This document shows, in pieces, positions 47,021-60,120 of a stretch of DNA of 64,000 bases. The notes under the pieces were generated by a model that saw only the letters and a program-made list of their open reading frames with translations, had not been told where the DNA came from and ran no database searches. The translations under genes were made by a program, and so were the position numbers. The stretch's first letter is position 1. Every line of letters begins with the position of its first letter. The DNA lies in the NCBI RefSeq assembly GCF_000972845.2, contig NC_040032.1:5041073-5105072 (forward strand). The letters are read 5' to 3'. Source of the DNA: Larimichthys crocea. Taxonomy: Eukaryota; Chordata; Actinopteri; Sciaenidae.

Positions 47021-48660
47021 CAATATAGCTAGTTTCCAGGCCTATAACTTTCTCCAGACTAAAAGTTTTAACTCTGCTAACTAGCTACTTGTCTTCTACT
47101 TCTACTCTTGTCTGCTATTGTGGTTTGATCGTCATAATCAAATATATAGTCAGTTATGCCCATTACAAAAAGAAATCTATCATGATGAAAATAGATGGGA
47201 ATGAGTTACAGAACAAATATAGAGATCATTAAATTAATGGAAGTAACCATAACTTAACCCTAAAGTTCTTGCTTAATTGTTACTATATTAACAGAGAAGT
47301 GTTAAATTTGATCTCAGCAGACTTTACTTAACACAAGCCTGTAGCACAGATGGAAGTTTTCACTTTCTACCTGTGAAAAACAGCTTTTATATCCCTTTAA
47401 GCATCAGACCTAAGCTGCACCTCCCTCACACAATTTCATGGTCAAAGAGTAACCCTCACAAACAGCCCCATGCCTGTTTAATATTTCATATTTTCATCTA
47501 TATTTTTCACCATTTCAATCGAAGTTTCCTCCACTAGCCACAGGCCTACTACTTGTCTACAGTGCAACCAAGATATAATTATTTTTGACACTTTAATCCA
47601 AAGTATAGCAGCCTACTATGAGTAGGGGCTTATGTGGAAGTTAACCTGATGTGTGCTGAAAATATGAATGGTGGGTGGTGTGTCTCCTGCCATATTAGAG
47701 TGAATTTAAAATTGTTTCGGTTGAAAAAGAAGTCCTGTATCTCACTTTTGTTTTAATTTTATTTCAAGATTTGTAGAAAAAAAGAAAGAAAGAAATTGTA
47801 GCCTGTATATTTTTATCCTGCTGACTTTAGCAAACAGAAATTCAGCAGAAATTAGTCAACATAGTTGACATTTAAAAGATTCATGGATAGAAAATGTGTG
47901 GACATTTTGTATTTGCAGAGGACTAAACAATGGACAGACTAAGAAAAAAAAAACTGGGTCATAACTTAATCTTAGTCCAAGTGGAATAAAACACTTCATG
48001 AATCATGTAGATGCTGTGGAGTCAGGCCCTACAGTATATACACTGAGCAACAGACAGTAATTGTTTGTGTGTGCATGTGTGTCTGGAGGGAGTCTGCTCG
48101 GCCCATGTCTGTGTGTGTTTGTGCATTCATGTGCACCTAACATTTTCACACAGCGGTCATGTTCTCCTTTATTCCTGAATACAGATTTCGCTGCAACGCT
48201 ACTGCCAAAACCTGATGAATATAAATGATCATATCGCAGAAGCCTTTTTAATTAGATCATTTTTATTTTTAGCATGTGCACCTCTAAATGATCTAACAAT
48301 GTATGAGTAGTCAGTGTGCAAAATGATCTCCACATTACATTCAAGACACTGTTTTAGCAAAAATTTTTTTGGAGAAATGTAATACCCGAAACATTTATAT
48401 TAAATTTTCAAGACCCTCAAGTTGGGCTAAATCATTAATGATTAGATTTTAAATCAAAATCGAGAGTTCAACTTTAAAATTTCAAGAGCCACTAGTGTGC
48501 AGCTAGAAACACTAAAAATATTCAAATAAATAAGACAAAAAAATAAGAATATAAAAAACAATAATATACCACTAATAAAATATCTTAATAAATCCTGAGA
48601 TTTGTCCTCATTTGAAAAACAATGGAAACCACACAGACGTCTGTCTTTTTTTTTTTTTGT
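47021..48660. other. Non-coding stretch, no recognised feature
   Basis: About 1.6 kb. The island at 48150-48310 (ATCATATCGCAGAAGCC, TTTTTAATTAGATCATTTTT) may be regulatory. A GAAAGAAAGAAA run lies at 47784. No gene is supported. Confidence 0.5.
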
Positions 48661-48816
48661 ACCTTTGGACGGAGCCAGGCTACCGGATTCCCCTCTGTTT
48701 TCAGCATTTATGCTAACCTAAGCTATCTGTCTCCTGGTTGTAGCTCAATACTTAATGGACAAATATGATAGTTGTATTGATCTTCTTGTTTGACTCGCAG
48801 CAAGAAAGAAAAATGA
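48661..48816. repeat. Dispersed teleost repeat, old copy
   Basis: ACCTTTGGACGGAGCCAGGC, then TTTATGCTAACCTAAGCTAT, CTGGTTGTAGCTCAATACTT and TGGACAAATATGATAGTTGT are the ordered blocks of a repeat found widely in fish genomes. It is preceded by a 13-base T-run, which may be the reversed A-tail of a retroposed copy. The family is not assigned. Confidence 0.6.
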
Positions 48817-51599
48817 ATGTTCCCAGCAGGTTGAACCATTCTTTTTACTATGCCAGCGTTTTTTTGCAGGTAATTCAACTATAACCAACCGAGAAATGAA
48901 TGCAGTGTTGTGTAATCTGTACACCAAAGGTCTGTCCAAAATGAAAAGACAGGTGCTGTTGAATGCTCTTGAGTTCAGATTGTTCGGTCAAACATGGACT
49001 TTGTCACAGGCAGAACAGCTGAGACAAGAACCATATTAAAAATGCAGAACTGAACATTTTGGCAGGTTCTACTCTACAGGACAGGAAGGGTACATATGAT
49101 ATCATCTCTGAGCACATGGTGATGAAACCTGCAGGAGTGACCCACCATATGTTTCACTTTAAAGCCTTTGCCCTCGTGCTACACTGCAGTCAAAGTCCTG
49201 GCAAGGGGTGATGCACTTAAATGCAAGCAAGAATTCCTGGACTGCATCTGTAGAGGTAAAATCCCCTCAGTCTGTTCTTCCTGTTATCTATTAAACAATC
49301 CTGGGGGCCTGAACTGAGCTGGATGGAGCGGGGCATGAACAGGAGTCTGTGGAGGTGTGACATATCAAAGAGATTAAGATTACAATCTCACTTCATCCCC
49401 CTGGGTTAGAGAGGGGCAAGAGAATACACAGACCTCACTTTATGTGAGAGTATGAGCAAAAAGGCAAAAGGGCAACCCACAAAATAAATAACTTGTACAA
49501 GGAATTTAAGTTACTTATTCCCAGCTACATGCAAAAGACTGAAAGCACACAGGCAGGTCAAGATCACCAGAGATAAAACCCGTGTGCAGCCAACAACAGA
49601 AAGAAAGTCTTTTGTCACACATTTGCATCACAAGTGACATTTTTACCTTTAAGATTTGAGATCTTAAAATCTATGTTTCATGTTTGATACCTAAAAATAC
49701 TCATCTAATCATGCTACTCTGACAAAAGCTTCTGCAATTAAGTCTTCTTGCAGGTCTATGCTATGACTGACACATTGTTGACTGCTTAACAGTGCAGAGT
49801 CACAGGAAATGAGGCAAAATAGCATGAGACACGAGTTATTGATAACAGTAATTATCTGAGACCCATGCAAGCTGTTCGTGGTAATTTAAGTAATTTGGAA
49901 GCAAGAAACTCTTGATGGCCACTAATTTAGACTCCTTATTCATGACTATATTGAAGTCATAGATAACAGAGTTTGATTAATGCCACAGTTTTGCATTTTT
50001 GGTGTAATAACTGGTGAAATAAGGACGTTTTTTTAATCGAAAGATTTCAGATATGTAAAAAGATATGTGTGATTTTGCTGTCAGATTCATAGTTCTGGGA
50101 AAAATGTAATGTTTTCTACTGATACTTCCTGAGTGTGACATTGACAAAAGCTCTCACCTACTTAGCTAACTGCCAGAGATCAGAAGCACTGTGAACTTAA
50201 AACACTGTTAAAAACTTAATCAGGCTCTGTAACAAAGTGTTGCTAACTTTCAGCTGTGTGAATGCTGACTGACATGTTTTTCCCTCCGGGCTTGCTGTAG
50301 CTATACAAGCCCCGACTTGCTCACTGATTGACTCGACTCACTTGCTGCTAATACAGCTCCAGTACATATATTCCCTCCACTCAACATTTCCTGCTACTAC
50401 TACATGTATTGTATGCAAAGAGTACAGATGATTCCTCTTGGGGGCATTTATATAACTTGTCAGAAAGTACACTTAATCCCAGCAGCCTGTGCAGTTTGGA
50501 GAGATTTACTGTTGCAGTTGGGTGATAGACTAATTTAAGGGTCTGTTAGTGTCAATGTTATTTTATAAGAATTTAACAGACACAACATACACACATACAT
50601 GTTTGAGGATAATAAACAGGTAGTCCTTGAATCAATATTACTCTGCATTGTTACTTTAAGCTAGGCAGAAATTGAGTTTAAAAAAAAAGCACATTGTGTT
50701 ATGCACACCAGGATTTTGAATTGACTTCCCTACATGGCCAGAACCTGCAGCTTCTATGTTCACACTGTACAGATCAATTGACCAGCCATGTCGTAGGGAT
50801 GCATACTGATTATAGACACAGCAGGTCCTGGTGGGTTTTGTTAATTCCAGCAAAGGGTGGTGCATCAAAGCAAGACAAGGGCTGCATGAGAGTAAGACTA
50901 AAAAAGATAAAGGTTCCAAAGGATCTGGAAGATGTAGATATGAACTGTTTTAATTAATCAGGAATCGTGACCCCCTCAAACTCAATGTCAACTGATCTGG
51001 CAGAAATTCTGCCCAATTCTAAAATTAGCCAGGGATGACCGATCTGGGATTAACCTTGGGCTTAATCTGTGTAGTGATTTGTCTTGACAACACGAAGACC
51101 TGGTAGCTAAGGAAGCTATGGATGGTTCATTAAGCAAGACATTTATCATGAAGTCAGTTTCTTTTTATAGTGACTGAAAGGTCTTGAAGACAGCATGTTT
51201 TCCTGAGTCTGCACTTCAAACTGCTCCTGAATGACCTCTATCTCAACCATACAGTACAACAGGGCTGCTTCTCATTCATAATGCATATGAGGACACAGAG
51301 TCCCTCCAGTTCTCTGAAGACACACGAGCTGACTAATAAAAACTGATATTTAAAAATGAAAGCTCATTTCTGCTATGAGGATTAATGCCCATCGCAGTGG
51401 TGGTCACTTAGGAGTACATGATAACTCAACAATGAGTTCAGAATGAGTTCGGAAAGGTCTCCCTTGCCTGTTTTTGTATTTTAGTCATCTGCTCTCTTTC
51501 AGATTTTGTATTTCCTGGAAGATTTTTTTATTTTTTATTATGTGACTAAATTTGATTAATATTCTTTAACGAAGTGTAAAGATGTGAGGATGTTTGTCT
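48817..51599. other. Non-coding stretch, no recognised feature
   Basis: About 2.8 kb. Frames on both strands at 50656-50957 overlap and have ordinary composition. No domain, RNA gene or repeat family is recognised. Confidence 0.55.
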
Positions 51600-51810
51600 T
51601 CCGCACACATCCTTTGAAGACGCAGTGCGCTTCGAGTTCGGAAATCCAATCTGCAGACACCAGGATGAGATTAATTACCTGTGGAAGTCCGTACGCTTCA
51701 CCTGGTTTCATCTACACATATCCAGTTAATTCTATAGCGAGTGAGCTTGGCTGAAGCCCAGATCATTATCTAACTATCCATTCAGCTGTGTCACAGTCTC
51801 ATTTAAAGAA
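51600..51810. promoter_or_regulatory. Candidate conserved non-coding element
   Basis: A repeat-free stretch of mixed composition with CpGs (GACGCAGTGCGCTTCGAGTT) and TAAT sites (GATGAGATTAATTACCTGTG). It is a weak suggestion from texture. Confidence 0.2.
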
Positions 51811-52569
51811 ATGGCCCTTACTGAACCTTTGGCTCTACTCCAGTTCACTTGTCAAGAGTCAAACTCTGTGAAGAGAAAGCAGTTCAGCAGCTGTGTTTAT
51901 GGCTGCGGTCTCATGACAAATCTGCTCGGCAAATATGCCTTCAAAACTTCCAACAAGGAGATCAACAGAGAGAGCAGAACGTTATTTGAACAATGATTCC
52001 TGACCTGACAAATGCATTGCTTGTGTGACTGTTGTAAAACCATTATTTATTATTTGAACTTAAAACAAGAGTCACTGGTTCTTAGAGATAAAAAGGAAAA
52101 AAATAAATGTAAACACACACGCTGAAAACCAGCCACCTTCACACTTAGGTAACCTCAGCAGGTGGCAGATATCACGTGTACATACCACTTCAAAATAAAT
52201 CTGTTCCTAGTGCTTTTAACTTAAGTGTGAATACAGTGCTTTGACAAATAAGGACCTAAAAGTAAAATCAATAACATTAAAACAATCCTACCTTTAATGC
52301 ATCTGATCTCGCTGACCTTTTGGCTACATCGACAGTTAGGACCAGTAAATAAAAGCCACAATATGAGACCACTTTTCCCCAACGTCCTCTTAATGGGTTT
52401 ATAAAATGCAACGTGTTGTTAAAGCAGCCTGAATGTTCACCACACAAACACACCAAATCCTTATTCACCTCCAAAGTGACTCATTAACTTAGTATTGATT
52501 GGGCCCTGCCGGGACGACGGTGGGCCATGTTCCTGCTGTCAGAAATCAGCAAGATAAGAGAGCGATAGA
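51811..52569. other. Non-coding stretch, no recognised gene
   Basis: About 760 bases. The plus-strand frame at 51811-51996 is short and isolated. Sequence at 52290-52520 is repeat-free and could be regulatory. No exon signals were found. Confidence 0.45.
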
Positions 52570-52620
52570 GTGATACACACACACACACACACAAACACAC
52601 ACATACAGACAGAGAGAGGG
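52570..52620. repeat. (CA)n microsatellite with GA-rich flank
   Basis: About 10 CA units, then an interrupted CA run, then GACAGACAGAGAGAGGGG. The minus-strand frames here are artefacts. Confidence 0.9.
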
Positions 52621-54765
52621 GAAGAGGAAATGATAGAGCAAATGGGACAGATGGAATAACAAATATTGCAATAAAGAAAATAGCCTTGCATGCATATCTA
52701 TAAGGTTGCAGCTGTGTGTGTGTGGATATGCTGTGTACATATGTGGTTTGTATATACTGGATAACTCTCACACTAGGGTTGTCAAAAGTATCGATATACA
52801 TGATACTAATTTACTTATGTGCTAAATATAAAAAAAATCAATCAATCAATTGATTAATCTCAATTGACTAATGGAATTTTTAGATTTAGAAAAAAGAAAT
52901 CTCTCATTTCATTACTCTGCGAGATGTGTTTGCTGTCATCACCTCAAACCTTTAGACTGTCTTCAAGGTCATTAAGCTGTTTAAACTATTAAACAATTTG
53001 AATGAATTAAAACAGCATTATAAAAATCCTGAATGTAAAGCTCGTCTAAACTTGTTGTTTTTTTTAGCACTTTTGCCATTTGGGTTGTGCATTATATGTA
53101 TTTCATTATTTACTTGTATATAATATTGGCTGACATAAGAGAACTCACTTTAAATGTCAGAGTGTCAGCCAGCCTGGGGTGACTTCTCAGAATCAAGTAC
53201 ATAGAATGAAATTGTTCTTTTCTGTGAAATTTGGCTGAACATATGACATGCTGTGGCTTGAAATGTCTATTGTTTGCTCAGCCCTGTTTGCTGCCGTTCA
53301 TGTTTGTCTGAAAAGACACATCTGACTGTGAGATCTCCAGTTTGAAGCCTCATAGCTTCAGGCAATCCCAACGCATAAATACAACTGCCAGCAGATAACT
53401 CAGTCATAACTTGTATATAAATTACAAGTAAAACCACACTAACTAAAAAGTTTGACATGGATTAAAAAATGAAGCTTTTTAAAATTGTGATTGATTATAA
53501 TTGAATAAAACTGGCATTTAATTACAGCATCAGAACATTTTAACTGCTTTGCAGTGTTAATGTGTCTATTAAAAGATCAAGACGACTTGAGAGTGACAGC
53601 AGGTATTTAGTTATTTCACCCTTTTGCTTACAGTCGATCAGATATTGTGTCTTTGGCTCAAGTATCTTGTTAGCACTTGTTAGCAGCTTGTAAGAAAAGC
53701 TTCCAATTTGTGTGTGTTTAACAAACAAACACAGGAGACTGCTGCCAGCTTCACATGACCTTGAATGGAGCAAAAAAAATAAAAAATGAAGAACAGATGT
53801 AGGGAGGTCAAGTTTTGAGTAGCTCAGGATGTCAGCTCCTGACGTTGTGCTCTCACACACAAGCCGAGTTTCCCAAGGAATTCTGTAACATTAGATGAAT
53901 CTACAACTCACAATTTACATCTAACTCTAAATCAGGAAGTAGCATGTCCTTTCTTAAGCATGGCAGAAATGCAGCTCTCTTATTCATTTTAATGGAGCCA
54001 GTCTGGTGGTACAGTGGATCATCCAAAAAAACTATCAAATGCATGCACAGTCCTGATGGATTACTTTGTAACGTTAATTTATTATTTCTACTGTTGTAAA
54101 ATCCTGTTTTACAAACCACTGTGCAGTGTTCCTTCTGGTAAGCCTTTGAACTATGGGCATAATGATACGCAGAGGTCATGGTTCGATGCGAGTGTGGTAA
54201 ACAACCCAAATTCATCAGGATACATTTGTTTTGAACAGACAGTAGTACAAATAACAGACAAAATCCTCTTGCTGGGGACTGAGGTAGCGTTTTGCCCACT
54301 GGCAATTTTGGTGTTCTTGTATTTTCATGAAAACAATAAGGAACATTTCGGTACTGCACTTTATCAGCACTGAACACTTTCCCAAAGGCTCACAACAGGT
54401 TATAAAACCGAAAAGCATATCTTTCATGAAACTGAAAATATAAACCAAACAGAATAAAAACGTGTTCATTGTTTGAATTCTCACATATTACACAGTAAAA
54501 TTGGCATGGTCTGATGTATCAAGGGTGTCTCCAAGGAGAGGTCAGCAACTGGAATTGGACTGATTTGACCTAACTTGAAATTTGATCACATAGTACACTG
54601 TATGGGATCCTTCTGAAGCCACTGTAAATCGAGCAACACTGACACGGTTTTTTCATCTTATCCACAGCTCTCTCTTTAACTTGTAGGTAACCAGAGATAT
54701 GCACAACAAGTTGATGACAAGCTGGCATTCTCTGATCCTTCATCATGTCTCTGATTCACACAGAC
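52621..54765. other. Non-coding stretch containing the longest chance frame
   Basis: About 2.1 kb. The minus-strand frame 53901-54377 (158 codons) overlaps plus-strand frame 54014-54373 and another minus-strand frame. It has no domain, no repeat similarity and no splice context. At 52776-52850 GGGTTGTCAAAAGTATCGAT resembles the end of a dispersed repeat, followed by an AATCAATCAATCAATT run. Confidence 0.5.
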
Positions 54766-54785
54766 AAAACACACACACACACACA
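54766..54785. repeat. Short (CA)n tract
   Basis: About 9 CA units followed by loose CA-rich sequence. Confidence 0.9.
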
Positions 54786-54899
54786 CCTACACACATGTGC
54801 AAACCAGGCACTCATTCTCGCTCTCCATCACACATTCCTCATAATGGGAAGGACAAATTTGTTGTTTGTTTGCTCCTCAGCTCCTCCGCACTCTTCATT

Positions 54900-55150
54900 A
54901 TTGTAGCCTTTTGCTTGAGTGGCTGTGCAGACACTCTGGTTTGTCTCCAGCCCTAAACCTCACTGGCCCAATCTCCCCTGCATGATTGAATAGGCTAAGC
55001 CTTATCTCCCCCGGTCAATATCATATACCTGCCGGTGCTAAGCGATTGCCTTTCTCTCCATGTAGATGCTTGTCAAATTGAACGAGGGCCCAAGTTTATT
55101 GATTGGGTGATAACGGAGGTGGCAATTGAGGGATTGGTTGGATTTAGTTC
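54900..55150. promoter_or_regulatory. Candidate conserved non-coding element
   Basis: Repeat-free sequence with GC close to 50 percent and many intact-looking sites (TGATTGAATAGGCTAAGCC, GTTTATTGATTGGGTGATAA). CCAAGTTTATTGATTGG includes a PBX/HOX-like core. Short open frames exist but have no splice signals. Confidence 0.25.
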
Positions 55151-58100
55151 AGTCTAGGCGATCCTTGGGGGGGTGAGCAAGGGTCCTTGAGCAGGTCATA
55201 GTGTGTGTTAAGTTAAGTCTTCATCAAGTGCCTATGTGTGCATGCACGGACAAATATTTATACTGTAAGTTGGTGGATACAGTGCACAGCATGTGCATTT
55301 TTTCTCTGGTCCATTTATTTTCCAGTATCACAGCTTATTCAGCAGCTGCAGCCTCTAATATGTCTGATCATATTGTGTCCATTTTTTCCCCCAGTAGCTC
55401 CAATGTCTTCCTCCCACCTCCGCCTGACAGAAGTGCCTGCTGAGAACCAAAACAGTAATCATGGTGCTTTTTTTGTGTAGAATATCACAAAATATCTAAT
55501 GTGTCTTTGTAATCTTCATAACCTTTCACCAAGGCATTATTCTTTTTAGAGAGTCTCCTTGTGGCAGAGTAACTAAAACCATCTTTGAAGCAGCATGGCC
55601 AAGTGGTCACATCAAGATCTTTTGAACAACATGCTCAGGGAATAGCTATCAAAAAATATTGATACTTTTTTTTGATACAACCTTACTAGGAACCAATGCA
55701 TGAAGCACATTGATGATGTGTTTGGCTCCACACCCTTCCCTCCTGCCATGATATATCATGTCTAAAGACCATTTTTGGCAAGGCTAATTTGACCTCCTGG
55801 AAAAAGAAAAATGAAGAACCGAATATCATTCATCATGCAAATAAAATAATTAAATATAGGACTGAGAGTGCCAGCTTCTTGTTTCAACAGCACATAAATA
55901 ACATTCCCGGAATGACTAAACAATAAGCCTAGCTGATACCTAGCTATTCAACCCCTAACTGTACTACTGTGTCTCATTAACTGACTGACCTGACACCAAC
56001 CACAGGACAAAAATAGATTAATTTGTAGTAGAATATCAATGGCAAAATTGATAGCTACAGAAACATGTAAAACAAAGAGCTTTGAATCTGCCTGCTCTTA
56101 GTATAATGCTGTGCATCATGATATCCAGAGATCCAGAAAGAGTTTTATTTTATATGTAACTGCAAAAACAAACAAGGAGACAGGATGGAGTGATTACTCG
56201 TTTCTGGCAACAGATGAGAAGGTGAAAGAGTGCCAGCCATTTTGATGATTTTCCAAATTGAGTGACCAGTTTCATTAAAAAATCCTCTCCCGTCCATCCA
56301 TCATGTTCAAATAGCAATTTATTAGATTGAAAAAGAAATTAAGCTGCAAAATTATTAACTTGGTGTCAGTGATTTCATGTAATAAGAAATGCCTTGAAAA
56401 ATGCTACAAATGATTGTATTCTGTGGTTTATGGGATGTAATTAAATAGGTGGTTATTGCAGGTTTCTGTACAGGTTAAACTTAAATACCAGTACAGCTAC
56501 AGACAGGTAAATATAAAATAAATAAACCAGGATGTTTCCACCATCATTTCTTTACATGTGTTCAGGTTGTAAATGAAGTTGAAGCTATACAACGTAAGAA
56601 AAATCAACGATCAACATGCACACAATCACTTCTATTTGTGTTCACTGAATGCATGACCAGGCCCGAAGGTACAAGGTGATGGACTGAATCCGGAATTGAT
56701 TCATCCCGGTCTAATAATCAGTTCACCTTCCAAATGGGAAAATAATGTGCCCCAAGTCCACATGTGAAATCTCCAACTGTTTGCATGATATTGTTAACAA
56801 AATTGTTCTGACTGGCCATTTAGATGTCGCAAATAGTGTTGATTGCAGCCCAATGCAGGCAAACCACTTACATTGCCACCGAAAACGCAACTGTAATTCA
56901 GCAGCATACATCTGACAGAATATAAGCATTTCTGGTGGTCAAGTACTATATTCAGTTTAATAATCACAAATTGAATGGAGATTTTACATAAAGCATGGGG
57001 CTGATGTTAGTACTTGACAGTGTCAGAGCTCTGCCTGTGTTTTCTCCTCTAAAACATCCTGTAGCTGGAACCAGCTAAACAGATCACTGAGCTAGAATAC
57101 TATAACAGCTTGCTTTAAAACAGACCACCAACCGAAAGAACAGATGTTGACATTATCATTAGATCCAGTCATACTGTAGACACTGCTGGTCACAGGCAGA
57201 GGCTAAACTGTAAATCAAGGAATATTGAAGACGACATTTCTAGTGTTTTCCCCCTGCTGATAAAACCCAGTCATCTCAGTTAGTGGACTATTGTACATTT
57301 TGTCAGACAAAACCACAATTTTACTTACTTCTTTTCCTCACTTTACTTACTTGAACTGTCGTACAATATTTCAAAACCAAACAAACCACCATGCATTGGC
57401 CTTCCAGCTTACTTACTCATTATGTCTTAATTGGATATAATTGAAACAAAGCACAATGGTAAAAGTCACAACTGTCACCTGTACCCCCTTGTAGGTCTCT
57501 CTTACTCACCATTGGGGCACTCAGTACTGAATAATTCCTTTATACAGCTGCTCCATTGCCAACACTACAAGACTTTGGTCAAATTAATGTCCCAGGTGGG
57601 AAGGAATTAATGTAAAGCAGGACGAAGCTGGAAAAGAATGCATGGTCAGCAAAAAACTCTTCTTCTAAATTAAGGTTAAAGAAATAGTGCAGAGGGCAGC
57701 CAAACACCTGAACTGGACTAGTGCCCAACATCCTCAAGCTCTAATCCTGTTCCCTTAAAGAGGCACAAAACAGAAATGATTCAGGGTTTGATGGGAAAGT
57801 AGCCCCCTAAACCTAAACATATAGATTACTTGGCATCAGTACAATCACGGCTAAGTATTGGGACTATGATCTAAATTAGTGTCTTTGCTAGTGATTAATT
57901 CACATGACAAGATGGAGCACCGGAACAGATTGCGTACTTATAATTACCAGTATTTAATTTCCTCTCTGTGAAAACATGTCAAAATGATGAGAAAAAGACA
58001 ATTTAGCTCATCATTCTGCTGCTTACATAACTGTAAGTTTCCATGTACTGACAGACAGTATCTTTTCATAGAGATTCAAACAGTCTAAGGCCACATTGAG

Positions 58101-58729
58101 ACAGGGACAGGGAAACCGGGAACCTGTGGTGGCACTCATTCTCGCTCCTTGAGGTGGGTTGCTGTGGGAGTGTCTTTACCTGCTGAATGTAAGCGCTGTG
58201 AAACAATCAGGAAATAACGTTTTATTTCTGGTGCTCGCTCACTGTGTTGTTACTCTATCTAAGTACGATTTTTAGCATCAGGATATGAGCACATTGTCCT
58301 TTTATCACTGTTCTAAAAGTAAAAAACCAATAACTCTTACTCTGTCGCCCTAATATTCCTTGATCCAAGTCAATTTCATTCTAAATCAAAACACTTTACC
58401 TGGTTTTTGTCTGTGAAGATTTGTATCAGCGAGGAGAGACTGTCCAAACAATAAGTCTAAGTTTTTCATTTCAGCGAGGAGCACATCTTGTTTTCATTTA
58501 ATGCCCCTACTTAAGCTGAATTTGATTGATTTTCTGTCCTGTTTGCCATTTTCTCCCCGCACCTTTTATATTACTCTTGAAGCATTGAAACAATAACCCA
58601 GAATCAGACGTCTTTTTCTTGCTACCCTTCTCCTTTTCCTACCTTCATTTTTTGTGCCTCATAAAGCTCTTGCCCTAAAGGCTCCTCTTTTTTGTTTTAC
58701 TACTAGACTATTACCTGCCTTCACACTGC
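55151..58729. other. Non-coding stretch, no recognised feature
   Basis: About 3.6 kb of AT-rich DNA. Paired plus-strand frames at 55201-55480 are shadows of each other and lack domains. No gene, RNA gene or repeat family is recognised. Confidence 0.55.
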
Positions 58730-59060
58730 TCAAATATTACCAGAAAGAGAAAGAGAGAGCAAAAAAAGTAAAGAAAGAGTGAAACATAAGGAATTAAAGT
58801 GACAATCAGAGTGACGATGGTGTTGAAGCGATGGTAAGTTGGAGAGAGGGAGACAGAAAGGGTAAGAAAGACAAAGCAATAGAATAAGAGATAGGAATAA
58901 GAAAGAATGAAATGGCAAGAAAGAGAATGAGGATGGCCGATTGAGAGAAGAGAGACTCCTCCCAGGGTTAATAGAAAGGCTCCTGTGTAAATGAGTGCAC
59001 AGCACTAGGGCAGCTACCTGAAGACGAGAAGAACAGGAAAAGAAAAGGAAAAAGAAGGTG
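58730..59060. repeat. Purine-rich (GA-rich) low-complexity tract
   Basis: More than 250 bases are dominated by A and G on the plus strand (AAGAGAAAGAGAGAGCAAAA, GAGAGAGGGAGACAGAAAGG). The minus-strand Ser/Leu/Phe-rich frame at 58730-59005 is a by-product. Confidence 0.7.
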
Positions 59061-60120
59061 AATCAATGTAACAAACAGGGTGAAGGAAGGAGCCATGAAC
59101 TATTAATGAGAACCCATTTTGTCTGATGGGGGGAAAGACAGGATAGAAAGGTCACTGAATTGCCAGGCTGGGGTGGTTTGCTGCAGAAACACACTAGACC
59201 ACTGATGAGCGTCGTATGAGAGGGAACATTGACCAGACTAGCCTGCGGGCACATCCAAGCTTGCACTGTGCAGAAATTATGGCTTAGCGTGGAGACAAAG
59301 ACAGGCAGGGAGGGACGGAAGTGAGCAAGGACGTATGGGTCAATGCAGCAGCAGACAGTTCGCGCTGGAGTTGTCTCTTTATTCAGCGCAGTGATTGTCA
59401 AGTGAAGGTGCAGGGACGCTGAAAACTGCTGAGAGGGGAACAATCTCCATCTTAAAGTTGTCATGTGTAACATATTAAAACGGATAAATTATCACCACAT
59501 GTGACAAATAATAATTACTTTAAAGAAGCTGTAATATTTTTCTATTTCTATTTTTTCTATCAGTGCATGAAATGACAATTAAGCAATGTGTATGGGACCA
59601 CCAAGGTTTACAGTTTACAGTGTTTCAGCTCATTGTTTAGCTTTCAGCTTGCAACTTTACTGTTTTAGGTCATGCTCACCACATGAAAGTATTGTTTTTA
59701 GCCACAATAAGCAGCTGAAATTCACTAATGGAGTTGGTAGAGACCAAACACAGAGCTAAAAGACAGTGAATACTACCAGATACAATCTACGCCTGTAGTT
59801 TCTCATCCTGCCATTTACTCCTCTTATACATTCTTACTCATAATATCCTCGCTGTTATTGTCAACTGTTGTCAATCATGATATCAGCTGTTGTCGTCAGC
59901 TGTCTAGTCTATCTAATAACATAGTGACACCCCTGCGTTATTAGCCCATTTGTCATCTTGCTGCTGTCTTTTTAAATATGATTCTTGCTCTGCCTTTAGT
60001 ATGTTCATGCTGCTGTTCTGCACTCATCTGTCACTGTGCATGTCATCTGTGGTGAGTTTACGTTTTGTGTTTCTGCTAATCCTTGGACTGTCGTCTTACC
60101 TCATGATGCCAGACTAAGAA
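59061..60120. other. Non-coding; possible 5' part of the DIRS/Ngaro-like element
   Basis: About 1 kb. The last 250 bases (TTATTAGCCCATTTGTCATC to AAGAAATG) are pyrimidine-rich and may be the 5' untranslated or terminal-repeat part of the retroelement that begins coding at 60121. The minus-strand frame 59063-59473 (136 codons) has no domain. Confidence 0.35.

Noticed and set aside
54168..54200. GGTTCGATGCG resembling a pol III B box
   Set aside because: No A box or tRNA-like fold lies at the proper distance on either strand, so neither a tRNA gene nor a SINE is supported.
53901..54377. 158-codon minus-strand frame, the longest in the window
   Set aside because: About one frame of this length is expected by chance in 64 kb at this base composition. 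It overlaps open frames on both strands, has no domain and no splice signals.
59063..59473. 136-codon minus-strand frame
   Set aside because: No domain and no homologous repeat; it overlaps GA-rich sequence and its length is within chance expectation for the window.
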